Positions 1 through 7,260 of a DNA stretch of 24,991 nucleotides are shown here, in pieces. Source of the DNA: Shinella sp. (GTDB taxonomy: Bacteria > Pseudomonadota > Alphaproteobacteria > Rhizobiales > Rhizobiaceae). Below the pieces are notes generated by a model. The model made no database searches and was not told where the DNA came from. It saw nothing but the letters and a program-made list of their open reading frames with translations. The DNA is taken from NCBI GenBank assembly GCA_003248775.1, contig QFQX01000056.1:1-24991 (forward strand), given 5' to 3'. The position numbers and the translations under genes are program-made. Positions within the stretch are counted from its first letter, which is position 1; every line of letters begins with the position of its first letter.

Positions 1-73
1 TTGGGCCTGAGTAGGAGGAAAGGTGCAGGAAATGCGGATCATTTTCAAACCTTTACGACGCACGCAGGCCCAA
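1..73. repeat. 9-bp inverted repeat at the window edge
   Basis: TTGGGCCTG at 1-9 is the exact reverse complement of CAGGCCCAA at 65-73, with a 55-nt spacer. It lies in a stretch without a credible gene (1-341). It may be the end of a larger structure cut by the window, or chance. No start codon with a ribosome binding site and no protein family were recognised in this stretch on either strand. Confidence 0.35.
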
Positions 74-92
74 GATGCGGCGCGCCCGAAGG

Positions 93-192
93 GTTGGTCA
101 GGATGGGCCGCCTGATCGCAAACAATGCTCGGCAAGGCCACCCGGCCTTACCTTGCGCTTGTTCGCTTCCATTCAATCCCATCCTGACCAAC
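93..192. repeat. 100-nt long hairpin with perfect 15-bp base
   Basis: GTTGGTCAGGATGGG at 93-107 pairs perfectly with CCCATCCTGACCAAC at 178-192. The interior also folds: AAGGCC (134-139) pairs with GGCCTT (144-149) around an ACCC loop, and between base and apex the arms are partly complementary (CAAACAA near 119-125 against TTGTTCG near 160-166). The whole element can form one long imperfect stem-loop. This is typical of palindromic intergenic repeats or of a structured small RNA; which one cannot be told from one copy. No T-run follows the base, so a simple intrinsic terminator is unlikely. Confidence 0.7.
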
Positions 193-221
193 AGAACGCC
201 TATCCTGATTGAGTTTTGACC

Positions 222-328
222 CTAAAGCATTTCCAGCGAAATTGTGTCACGGTCTTGCGTACGGAAATGCGTAAAAACAAAGAAGGTAGAGGGTTTCCGC
301 GGTTCGGAGAAACGCGGAAACGTTTTAG
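222..328. repeat. Mosaic palindromic intergenic element (rhizobial type)
   Basis: Two palindromes flank an A-rich linker. The first is GCATTTCC (227-234) with GGAAATGC (263-270). The second is a perfect 9-bp arm GTTTCCGCG (293-301) with CGCGGAAAC (313-321). The linker reads GTAAAAACAAAGA (271-283). The outer ends CTAAA (222-226) and TTTAG (324-328) are also complementary. From memory, this architecture and the AAAACAAAGA linker match a family of short repeats scattered between genes in rhizobial genomes. It sits directly after the stop codon of the marR gene at 342-923, where it could act as a 3' structure. Confidence 0.65.
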
Positions 329-341
329 CGACAGAATTGAT

Positions 342-923
342 TTATTCCCGGGAGGCAGCCCGTGCCGTTCCATAAGCCATGCCATCAGCCGCGACCTGAT
401 CCCCGTTTTCCGCCTCGAACTGCTGCAGCCGACGGTCGAAGCCGTTGATGAACCTGTCGTAGAGTTCGGCGAAACGTTCGACATCGTCTTTGGGCCAGCC
501 TGAAACGATCTCCCGGATCGTCTCGCGCTTCACCTCGTCCAGTTTGTCCAGAAATTCCTGTCCGAGCGGCGTGATCACCACGATCGTGCGCCGGGCGTCC
601 TCCTGAGAGGCTTCACGCCGCAGGAGACCCTGCCGCACCAGATCCGCGACGATCCGGCTGGAGCGGGAAGGATCGACCCGCAACTGCTCGGCGATGGCGC
701 CGATCGTCACTTCCTGTCCGTCCCCGAGTCTGCGCACCATGGCGATGACGTCGAGATGGGATAGCTCCATGCTCGCGCCGACCCGGCTGATCGCCAGCTT
801 GCCGATGAAGCGGCGGCCGATCATCAGCCGCATGCGTCCCATCGACCGGCCGATGAGGCTGATCGTTTCGTCTATTGCAGGCTCTTGCGAGCCGTTCTGG
901 TCGGTCATCTCGTTCATTGCCAT
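342..923 (-). CDS. MarR family transcriptional regulator
   Basis: A 193-residue winged-helix DNA-binding protein. The MarR core is clear: recognition region IGAIAEQLRVDPSRSSRIV and the wing with a D-A-R-R basic tip between about residues 70 and 125, flanked by dimerisation helices. Acidic N- and C-terminal extensions make it longer than the usual 140-160 residues. The start is uncertain because ATG codons occur at residues 1, 3 and 6 and no strong Shine-Dalgarno is visible. The gene is divergent from an MFS drug-efflux gene at 1041 with palindromic sequences in between, the usual arrangement of a local repressor controlling itself and a pump. The ligand is unknown. Confidence 0.9.
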   Translation of the reverse strand: MAMNEMTDQNGSQEPAIDETISLIGRSMGRMRLMIGRRFIGKLAISRVGASMELSHLDVIAMVRRLGDGQEVTIGAIAEQLRVDPSRSSRIVADLVRQGLLRREASQEDARRTIVVITPLGQEFLDKLDEVKRETIREIVSGWPKDDVERFAELYDRFINGFDRRLQQFEAENGDQVAADGMAYGTARAASRE

Positions 924-966
924 TGCATAGCAGAGATGCGCCGAAGCTCAAAGTGATTTGATGCTG

Positions 967-1012
967 TTGTCACATATGTGCGATTGACAAATAATTGCGA
1001 AAGTCACATAAA
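967..1012 (+). promoter_or_regulatory. Divergent control region: MFS promoter and likely MarR operator
   Basis: A plus-strand promoter is visible: TTGACA at 984-989, 17-bp spacer, CATAAA at 1007-1012. Just upstream is the perfect palindrome CACATATGTG (971-980), and TTGTC (967-971) is mirrored by GACAA (986-990), which overlaps the -35 box. GTCACATA occurs twice (969-976 and 1003-1010), the second copy overlapping the -10 box. Dyads over a promoter are what a MarR repressor would need; that the neighbouring MarR binds here is inferred from position. The MFS gene has GGAG at 1030-1033 as ribosome binding site. Confidence 0.6.
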
Positions 1013-1040
1013 ATGACAATCCTCAATCCGGAGCCCTGTC

Positions 1041-2587
1041 ATGGATGTGAAATCCCCGCAGAAGCCCGCCGCCGAGGCGGCGCGAGCCGAGCCATTCGTT
1101 CCGCTGGTGCCGGATACGCGACTGCGTCTTTTCGTGTTTCTGCTGCTCCTGACGTCGATGTTCATGGCAACGCTCGACAACCAGATCGTCTCCACGGCGT
1201 TGCCGACCATCGTCGGCGAGTTCGGCGAACTGGAACGTTTCGCCTGGGTCGGCTCGGCCTACCTGCTGACGACCAGCGCGGTCATGCCGCTCTATGGCAA
1301 GCTCGGCGATCTCTTCGGCCGCAAATACGTCATCATGGCTGCGGTGGCGATCTTCACCCTCGGCTCGCTCGTCTGCGGCATGGCGATCTCCATGGATACG
1401 CTGATCGCCGCCCGCGTCCTGCAGGCGCTCGGCGGCGGCGGCATCATGGTGTCGATCTTCTCGATCAATGCCGATCTCTTCGAGGCGCGCGAACGCGCTC
1501 GCTACCAGAGCTATACCAGCCTCGTGCTGATGGCGTCCGGTGCTGTCGGCCCGGTTCTCGGCGGCACGCTGAGCGACCTGTTCGGCTGGCGTTCGATCTT
1601 CCTCGTCAACCTGCCGATCGGCATCCTCGTGCTCTGCGGGCTGGCGTTCCTCCTGCCTTATCGCAAGCCTCACCGCCGTCCGAAGATCGATTATGCCGGT
1701 GCGCTTCTGCTGGCCGGTGCCGTTGCAAGCGTCGTGCTGTGGGCTGACAGCGCCCAGATCTTCGGCTCGCTGGTTGCGCCGCAAAGCCTTGCCGTCGTCG
1801 CCTTCGGTGTTATCTGCGCGCTCGGCTGGGTTTTCGTCGAGCGGCGCGTCGATGAACCCGTGGTTCCGCTTTCGCTGTTTGCCATCCCACGGTCAATCTG
1901 CTGCTCGTCATTTCGCTGGTATCGGGCGCGATCGGCATCGGCTCGGTGAATTACGTGGCGCTCTTCCTGCAGACCACCACCGGCCTGTCGCCGACGGTCG
2001 CCGGCCTGTTCTTCATCGCGCTCACCGGCGGCATCGCCACGGGTTCGCTGGCTGCAGGGCGCGTGATCTCGCACACCGGCCTCTATAAGCCCTTCGCCAT
2101 CGCCTCCACTGCGACCGGTGTCGTCAGCATGGCCATCTTCAGCCAGTTGCACGCCGGCACGCCGCTCTTCTTCATCGCTGCCGTCATGCTGCTTCAGGGC
2201 ATCGGCGTCGGCATCGGCCAGCAGGTGCCGGTGGTCGGCGTACAGAATGCGGCGTCGCGTGGCGATGTCGGTGCCGCGACCGGAACGGTGACGTTGACCC
2301 GCATGTCGGGGGCGGCGATTGCCATCTCCATCTACGGGGCCATCATCAGCTCCCATCTCGCCCGCGCGTCCATCGAGCTGCCGGGCGGCGTGGATTTCCG
2401 TGAACTGACCCCGCGTGTTCTCGCATCCCTGCCGGATGCGACTCGCGCCGCGATCGCCGAGGTCTATGCCGATGCCTTCTTTCCGCTGTTCCTGACGGCA
2501 TCCGGAATGATCGGGTTCGGCCTCATCGCCTCGATCATGCTGAAAAACGTGCGCTTGCCAGTCGGCGGAAAGGCTGTAAGGGGCTGA
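1041..2587 (+). pseudogene. DHA2/EmrB-type MFS drug-efflux transporter, frameshifted
   Basis: Proton-driven multidrug exporter of the inner membrane (14-helix EmrB/QacA group). Motifs in the first part (1041 to about 1884): L-D-N-Q-I-V-S-T-A-L-P around residue 45-55, motif A GKLGDLFGRKYV at residues 86-97, and the exporter motif C with GAVGPVLGG. The reading frame then shifts: after GCC at 1881-1883 one base is missing, and the sequence PTVNLLLVISLVSGAIGIG continues in the next frame and runs to 2587. Restoring one base gives about 515 residues, the normal family length, with no other lesion. So this is either a very recent pseudogene or a sequencing/assembly error. Control probably comes from the divergent MarR gene. 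Confidence 0.8.
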
Positions 2588-2665
2588 AGATCGCGCGGAG
2601 GAAAGCTTCGCGCCAGCCGCGTTTGCCAATGTGCCGGCAATTCTGTCGGCTTGAAACGGTGAATC

Positions 2666-3493
2666 ATGGTGTCTCGGCCTTCTTCCCTGCGGTCCTCTTC
2701 GCGTTCCGCACTCGTCTTGCGGGCTCTCGGCCTTTCCGTCAGCGGGCTTGCGCTCTTCGGCCTGTCGGGCTGCCTGTTCGTGACCGATACGAGCCGGATG
2801 AACGTGGATGTCTTCCAGGACGAAGTCGCTCCGGTCTATTACGATCCGGCCCGCGTTCAGCCTGCGGCCACCCAGCCGGTGCCGCAGAAGCGCGAGCTGT
2901 ACCAGACGCAATTCCACCAGACCTACGGCCTGCCGGTCACCAACCCGCTGCACAAGGCGGTCTATGGTCTCATCAGCGATGAAGGGCATACTCTGCCGGC
3001 GATCCCGCTCGATCGTGTCGACAGCCGCTATCTTCGCCAGGAAGTGAGCTATCAGACAGTGGAGGCCCCCGGCACCATAGTCGTCGATACCAAGGCGCGC
3101 TTCCTCTATCTCGTGCAGGCCAACGGCAAGGCGATCCGCTACGGCGTCGGTCTCGGTCGCGACGGTTTCGCTTGGTCGGGCCGTGGCGTGATCGAAATGA
3201 AGCGGAAATGGCCGCACTGGACGCCGTCCAGCGAGATGGTCGAGCGCCAGCCCGATCTTCGCAGTGTTTCCGCCGAGCGCGGCGGTGCCGTGGCCGGCCT
3301 CAACAATCCGCTCGGCGCCCGCGCCCTCTATATCTACCAGAACGGCAAGGACACGCTTTACCGCGTACACGGCACACCCGACTGGCAGTCGGTCGGCAAG
3401 GCGACGTCCTCCGGCTGCGTGCGCATGTTCAATCAGGACGTGATCGACCTTTACGACCGCGTCGGCGCCAAGGCCCAGATCGTCGTCATCTGA
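2666..3493 (+). CDS. L,D-transpeptidase (YkuD domain) lipoprotein
   Basis: Periplasmic cell-wall enzyme that forms 3-3 peptidoglycan crosslinks or attaches outer-membrane proteins to the wall through an active-site cysteine. The N-terminus (275 residues in total) has a basic region, a hydrophobic stretch and the lipobox L-S-G-C with Cys36, so it is a Sec-type lipoprotein. The YkuD domain covers about residues 135-275 and ends in HGTPDWQSVGKATSSGCVRM, giving His235 and nucleophile Cys251 with the S-S-G-C-V-R signature. The ribosome binding site before ATG 2666 is weak. A close paralogue lies at 5379-6110, on the other side of the padR-chrA genes. The physiological acceptor is unknown. Confidence 0.92.
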   Translation: MVSRPSSLRSSSRSALVLRALGLSVSGLALFGLSGCLFVTDTSRMNVDVFQDEVAPVYYDPARVQPAATQPVPQKRELYQTQFHQTYGLPVTNPLHKAVYGLISDEGHTLPAIPLDRVDSRYLRQEVSYQTVEAPGTIVVDTKARFLYLVQANGKAIRYGVGLGRDGFAWSGRGVIEMKRKWPHWTPSSEMVERQPDLRSVSAERGGAVAGLNNPLGARALYIYQNGKDTLYRVHGTPDWQSVGKATSSGCVRMFNQDVIDLYDRVGAKAQIVVI

Positions 3494-3550
3494 CGGCAAC
3501 CTAGCGGCCTCGCAAGGGGCGGCAGCGGCTCTCCGCCTCTCGGCTTGCCC

Positions 3551-4759
3551 TCAGAGAAGGGCGAGCCCCACGCCTCCCGTCGCCAGCAGCGCCACGACGA
3601 TCCATGGCGGCGTCTTCCACACCACAAGAAGAATGAAACCGGTCAGCGCCAGCGCGAAATCGCGCGGTTCGAGGATCGCGCTCGTCCATACCGGGCTATA
3701 GAGAGCCGCTCCCAGAATGCCGACCACGGCGGCATTCGCGCCGCGCATCGCGGCCTGCGCCAGCGGTCTGCGGCGAAATTGATCCCAGAATGGCAGCGCG
3801 CCGAGAAGAAGCAGGAAGCCCGGCAGGAAGATCGCGACAAGGGCGATGGCGGCTCCTAAGAAACCGTTCGGTGCCGGTCCCGAGACCGCGCCCAGATAGG
3901 CGGCGAAGGTGAAAAGCGGTCCCGGAACCGCCTGTGCCGCACCATAGCCGGCGAGGAAATCACCGGCGCTGACCCATCCGCGATCGACCACTTCCGTCTG
4001 CAACAGCGGCAACACCACATGGCCGCCGCCGAAGACGAGGGAGCCGGCGCGATAGAAGGCGTCGAACAGCGAAAACCCCTGCGATCCGGCGGTCGAGGCG
4101 ATGACGGGCAGCAGGGCGAGCAGCAGGAGAAAGGCCACGAGACAGGCCGTGCCGAAACGTCGAGATACGCGAAACGAGAGATGTCCGGTTGTCGCGGCGA
4201 TATCGTTCCGGCAGAGGATAAGCCCGGCGATGCCGCCCAGCGCAATGGCTCCGATCTGGCTGACGGCGGTTGCCGAAAACACCACGATTAGCACCGCGGC
4301 AAGCGCGATGCCGGCGCGCTCGCGGTCCGGCGTCAGGCTCTTCGCCATGCCCCAAACCGCCTGCGCCACCACGGCCACGGCCACGATCTTCAATCCGTGC
4401 AGAAGACCGTTTCCGACAGGGCCGCCGAAGGCCGTCGCCGCCATGGCAAAGGCGATGAGCAGCAGCGCGGAAGGCAGAGTGAAGGCCGCCCATGCGGCCA
4501 GCGCCCCGAGCGGACCGCCGCGCAGGAGGCCGAGCGCAAAGCCCACCTGGCTCGATGCCGGCCCCGGCAGGAACTGACAGAGCGCCACGAGATCGCCATA
4601 GCCGGTCTCGTCGATCCATTTGCGACGTACCACGAGTTCGTCGCGGAAATAGCCGAGATGGGCTATCGGGCCGCCGAAGGAGGTCAGGCCGAGCTTGAGG
4701 AAGGTCCGGAACACTTCTCCCGGCGTACCCTGTGGATGGTCGGCAACAGCGACATTCAT
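3551..4759 (-). CDS. chrA: Chromate transporter ChrA (two CHR domains)
   Basis: Inner-membrane protein of the CHR family, which exports chromate from the cytoplasm. Both halves are present. The N-half has SFGGPIAHLGYFRDE and the C-Q-F-L-P-G-P-A-S-S-Q motif; the C-half has LVFGGGHVVLPLL and GYGAAQAVPGPLFTF. Length about 402 residues, normal for long-chain ChrA. ATG 4759 is chosen because it follows the padR stop (4764-4766) by 4 nt, suggesting translational coupling; an in-frame GTG at 4780 would overlap padR and is the alternative. It forms an operon with the PadR gene just upstream, so PadR is the likely regulator in place of the better-known ChrB. Whether the substrate is chromate is inferred from the family. 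Confidence 0.93.
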   Translation of the reverse strand: MNVAVADHPQGTPGEVFRTFLKLGLTSFGGPIAHLGYFRDELVVRRKWIDETGYGDLVALCQFLPGPASSQVGFALGLLRGGPLGALAAWAAFTLPSALLLIAFAMAATAFGGPVGNGLLHGLKIVAVAVVAQAVWGMAKSLTPDRERAGIALAAVLIVVFSATAVSQIGAIALGGIAGLILCRNDIAATTGHLSFRVSRRFGTACLVAFLLLLALLPVIASTAGSQGFSLFDAFYRAGSLVFGGGHVVLPLLQTEVVDRGWVSAGDFLAGYGAAQAVPGPLFTFAAYLGAVSGPAPNGFLGAAIALVAIFLPGFLLLLGALPFWDQFRRRPLAQAAMRGANAAVVGILGAALYSPVWTSAILEPRDFALALTGFILLVVWKTPPWIVVALLATGGVGLALL

Positions 4760-4763
4760 GGTT

Positions 4764-5063
4764 TCAGCCGGTGATTTCACGAAACAGTTCCCTGGCCTTT
4801 TGCCTTGCCATGTCCAGCGCGGCGATCCCGTAGGGCGTGGCGTTGTAAATCCTGCGATGCGTGCGCCCGATCTTCTCGGTGCGGGAGGTGAGGTAACTCT
4901 TCTTCTCCATGGAATGCAGCATGGGATAGAGCGTGCCGGCGCTCACCCTGTAACCGTGGTGCGCCAGTTCCTCTATCATCCACAAACCATGCAGGTCGCC
5001 CTCGGCAGCGTGATGCAGCACATGCAGCCGGATAAAGCCGGAAAGAAGCTCCTGATGTTCCAT
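4764..5063 (-). CDS. PadR family transcriptional regulator
   Basis: A 99-residue small PadR-type winged-helix repressor. HTH and wing region: GLWMIEELAHHGYRVSAGTLYPMLHSMEKKSYL, with the family hallmark G-T-L-Y-P-M-L-x-x-M-E, followed by a basic wing (IGRTHRRIY) and a short C-terminal dimerisation helix. ATG 5063 is preferred over an upstream TTG at 5117 because it has GGTGGGAC in front and because the family starts near this Met; the upstream extension would also run through the operator at 5083-5116. It is first in an operon with chrA and probably represses it through that palindrome. The inducer is not evident; chromate is a guess from context. Confidence 0.9.
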   Translation of the reverse strand: MEHQELLSGFIRLHVLHHAAEGDLHGLWMIEELAHHGYRVSAGTLYPMLHSMEKKSYLTSRTEKIGRTHRRIYNATPYGIAALDMARQKARELFREITG

Positions 5064-5082
5064 GTCCCACCATGAATGACAC

Positions 5083-5116
5083 TGCACTCGAAATACGATA
5101 TCGAAATTCGAGTGCA
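5083..5116 (-). promoter_or_regulatory. 34-bp near-perfect palindrome, probable PadR operator
   Basis: TGCACTCGAA at 5083-5092 is the exact reverse complement of TTCGAGTGCA at 5107-5116. A second palindrome CGATATCG (5096-5103) shares the same centre (5099.5), so 15 of the 17 base pairs of the 34-bp site are symmetric. On the minus strand a promoter can be drawn inside it: TTGCAC (5112-5117), 16-bp spacer, TATTTC (5090-5095). A bound repressor would therefore block padR-chrA transcription directly. The site is 20 nt upstream of the padR start. Confidence 0.75.
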
Positions 5117-5378
5117 ATATCCCGTACCGTCATGACACCGGTATGAATGGTTTTTTCGGGATGGACGTGGGGCGAGGGGAGCGCTCTGCCGGTGCATGCG
5201 ATGCACATGCGCATCGCCTCATGAAAAATTCACTCACCTCTCGCAAAGTTGAGCCGCTCTTCCGTTGCAAGGTTAATACATTCCTGTTGCATTGCATGAT
5301 ATGTCGGAACAAACCGGGTTCGAGCTTCTTGCTCTGCGGTTGTTTCGCGTCGTCTCTGAATAGGAAGTCTTCTTGCCC
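5117..5378. other. Gene-free spacer between padR and the second L,D-transpeptidase
   Basis: No gene was recognised. It contains a small inverted repeat GCGATGC (5198-5204) / GCATCGC (5211-5217) with a 6-nt loop. The 5' region of the L,D-transpeptidase gene must lie at its right end, but no convincing promoter hexamer pair could be picked. The ribosome binding site AGGAAG is at 5362-5367. Confidence 0.5.
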
Positions 5379-6110
5379 ATGTCGTCTTCGCGCAGCTTTT
5401 CCCGCCGCTCCTTTCTGTCATTCTCAGGATTAGGTGCAGCCAGCCTTCTGGCCGGTTGTGCCTCCACGCGCCCCGTCGTCACGCCCGGCGGTTTCGCCGT
5501 CAGCTACCGCGGCGACCCCGGCAGCCCCGTGGTGAGCTCCCCCATGCAGGCGGGTTCTGCCGAACTCGACGCCATGTATGGCGAGATCTACGATAACGGC
5601 TACGTCATTCCCGCCGTGCCCTACCAGAAGGTCAACCCCCGCTACTATCGCCAGCGCGTGGTTGACCCGACCGGCCAGCCGCCCGGCACCATCGTCGTCG
5701 ATACGCCTTCGCGCTTCCTCTATCTGGTGGAATCCGGCGGCACCGCCATGCGCTATGGTGTCGGCATCGGCCGTGAGGGCTTTGCATGGCAGGGCGCTGG
5801 CGTCATCCAGTGGCGTCAGAAGTGGCCGAAGTGGACCCCGCCGGATGAGATGATCGGCCGCCAGCCGGAACTCGCCAAGTATTCCGCCGCCAATGGCGGT
5901 ATGCCGCCGGGTCTCGATAACCCGCTTGGTGCCCGCGCCCTCTACATCTTCCAGAACGGTCAGGACACGCTTTACCGCCTGCACGGTTCGCCGGAATGGA
6001 ATTCCATCGGCAAGGCGGTCTCCTCCGGCTGTGTGCGCCTGATGAACCAGGACATCATCGACCTCTACGACCGCGTACCGAACAAGGCCCGCATCGTCGT
6101 CCAGCAGTAA
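5379..6110 (+). CDS. L,D-transpeptidase (YkuD domain), Tat-type lipoprotein
   Basis: Paralogue of the enzyme at 2666-3493; the catalytic domains match nearly along their whole length (for example GARALYIxQNGxDTLYRxHG). 243 residues from ATG 5379. Active-site segment HGSPEWNSIGKAVSSGCVRL gives His202 and nucleophile Cys218. Unlike its paralogue the signal peptide carries a twin-arginine motif, S-R-R-S-F-L (residues 8-13), followed by the lipobox L-A-G-C with Cys27, so export through Tat as a lipoprotein is likely. A TTG two codons upstream (5373) is an alternative start, nearer the AGGAAG at 5362-5367. Predicted role: 3-3 crosslinking of peptidoglycan or wall anchoring of outer-membrane proteins. 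Confidence 0.92.
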   Translation: MSSSRSFSRRSFLSFSGLGAASLLAGCASTRPVVTPGGFAVSYRGDPGSPVVSSPMQAGSAELDAMYGEIYDNGYVIPAVPYQKVNPRYYRQRVVDPTGQPPGTIVVDTPSRFLYLVESGGTAMRYGVGIGREGFAWQGAGVIQWRQKWPKWTPPDEMIGRQPELAKYSAANGGMPPGLDNPLGARALYIFQNGQDTLYRLHGSPEWNSIGKAVSSGCVRLMNQDIIDLYDRVPNKARIVVQQ

Positions 6111-6118
6111 CCCTGCCT

Positions 6119-6186
6119 TCTCCCGCTCCGGGAGATCAGTGCCAAGGCGCGCCGCAATCCTTCCTCTCCCCGGCCAAGGGGAGGGG
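6119..6186. terminator. Two GC-rich hairpins between convergent genes
   Basis: TCTCCCG (6119-6125) / CGGGAGA (6129-6135) has a 3-nt loop. CTCCCC (6166-6171) / GGGGAG (6178-6183) has a 6-nt loop and can be extended by further pairs. They lie between the end of the L,D-transpeptidase gene (6110) and the end of the convergent ohrR gene (6207). Neither is followed by a clear T-run, so termination is inferred from position and stem strength only. Confidence 0.45.
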
Positions 6187-6206
6187 AAACGACAATGACA
6201 CTTGCC

Positions 6207-6656
6207 TCAGCCCAGTGCGTCGAGCTGTTTTTTCAGCATTTTCAGATTGTCGCGCAGGCTTTCCAGTTCGGAAATCGTGCAGCCGGTCGCCTGACCGATG
6301 GCGCGCATGACGCCGACAGCCTTTCCCTTCATCATCCGGCCACTTTCCGTCAGCGTGATGAAGACCTGACGTTCATCGATCCTGTCGCGCTGCCGCGTCA
6401 CGTATCCCGCCTGTTCCAGCCGCTTGAGCAGCGGTGAAAGCGTGCCTGAATCGAGGCCGAGTCGCTCGCCGAGCGCCTTCACCTGCAGGCCATCTTCTTC
6501 CCACAGCGCCATCATCGCGAGATATTGCGGATAGGTGAGGCCGAGTGGCTCCAGCAGCGGCTTGTAGGCCCGCGTGAAGGCGTGCGCCGCGCCATAGAAG
6601 GCGAAGCAGATCTGCCGATCCAGCTTCAGTTCCTTTTCCAGTTCCTTGTCGTCCAT
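6207..6656 (-). CDS. ohrR: Organic hydroperoxide-sensing repressor OhrR (MarR family)
   Basis: 149-residue MarR-family redox sensor that represses ohr until organic hydroperoxides oxidise it. The reactive cysteine is at residue 17 in D-R-Q-I-C-F-A-F-Y, the position and context conserved in OhrR. A second cysteine at 126 (A-T-G-C-T-I-S-E-L) fits the two-Cys class, in which an intersubunit disulfide forms as in Xanthomonas OhrR. The HTH (VKALGERLGLDSGTLSPLL) and the wing D-R-I-D-E-R are intact. AAGGGG lies ahead of ATG 6656. The gene is divergent from ohr, with an inverted repeat between them. Confidence 0.95.
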   Translation of the reverse strand: MDDKELEKELKLDRQICFAFYGAAHAFTRAYKPLLEPLGLTYPQYLAMMALWEEDGLQVKALGERLGLDSGTLSPLLKRLEQAGYVTRQRDRIDERQVFITLTESGRMMKGKAVGVMRAIGQATGCTISELESLRDNLKMLKKQLDALG

Positions 6657-6733
6657 GGCCGATCGAGCCCCTTATCCGTGCGCAGTGGAATTGTCGCCAA
6701 TTCCGGTTTCGGAAGCAATGTGAAAAAAGACAG

Positions 6734-6764
6734 TTGCGCACAATTCATTTGTGCGATACATAAT
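6734..6764 (+). promoter_or_regulatory. ohr promoter with overlapping OhrR-type operator
   Basis: CGCACAA (6737-6743) and TTGTGCG (6749-6755) form a 7-bp inverted repeat with a 5-nt spacer. It is embedded in a weak promoter with TTGCGC (6734-6739) and CATAAT (6759-6764), though the 19-bp spacing is long. Repression by OhrR through this dyad is inferred from position. A further perfect palindrome, CCGGTTAACCGG (6787-6798), lies in the presumed ohr leader ahead of the AAGGAG ribosome binding site. Confidence 0.6.
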
Positions 6765-6824
6765 TCGCATCGCCAACCCGCACAACCCGGTTAACCGGTC
6801 AAACCAGCAAAAGGAGCATACGAA

Positions 6825-7247
6825 ATGGCTATTCTCTATACCGCACAGGCATCCGCCACCGGTGGCCGCGCAGGCCACGCAGTAAGCGACAACGGCGTTC
6901 TCGACGTAACGCTGACCGTTCCGAAGGAGCTCGGCGGCGATGGCGCCACCGGCACCAACCCGGAACAGCTTTTCGCAGCCGGCTATTCCGCCTGCTTCCT
7001 CGGCGCGCTGAAGTTCGTCGCCGGCAAGGAGAAGGTGAAGATTTCCGAAGACACCAAGATCACCACCCGCGTCGGCATCGGCCCGCGCGAAGACGGCACC
7101 GGTTTCGGCATCGAAGTCGCGATCACCGCCGAGATCCCAGGCATCGAGCGCGAAGTCGCTGAAAAGCTGGTCGCGGCCGCACATATCGTGTGCCCCTACA
7201 GCCACGCCATGCGCACCTCCACCGAGGTTCCGGTCTCGGTCGCCTGA
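6825..7247 (+). CDS. ohr: Organic hydroperoxide resistance protein Ohr
   Basis: 140-residue thiol peroxidase of the OsmC/Ohr family that reduces organic and fatty-acid hydroperoxides, normally as a cytoplasmic dimer using lipoyl-protein reductant. The peroxidatic Cys57 (G-Y-S-A-C-F) and resolving Cys123 (I-V-C-P-Y-S-H-A) are present, as are Arg15 and Glu47 (N-P-E-Q-L-F-A), which fit the catalytic Arg and Glu of the family. The sequence is full length. A strong AAGGAG precedes ATG 6825. Together with divergent ohrR it makes a complete, self-contained peroxide-response unit. Confidence 0.97.
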   Translation: MAILYTAQASATGGRAGHAVSDNGVLDVTLTVPKELGGDGATGTNPEQLFAAGYSACFLGALKFVAGKEKVKISEDTKITTRVGIGPREDGTGFGIEVAITAEIPGIEREVAEKLVAAAHIVCPYSHAMRTSTEVPVSVA

Positions 7248-7260
7248 TCTTCTTCCCGGC

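Noticed and set aside
216..503. Open frame on the plus strand across the mosaic repeat and the end of marR
   Set aside because: No ribosome binding site; it runs antisense to the well-supported MarR gene and through a palindromic repeat.
1691..3499. 600-codon open frame on the minus strand
   Set aside because: Antisense shadow of the MFS and L,D-transpeptidase genes; Arg/His/Asp-rich low-complexity composition typical of GC-rich antisense frames and no family motif.
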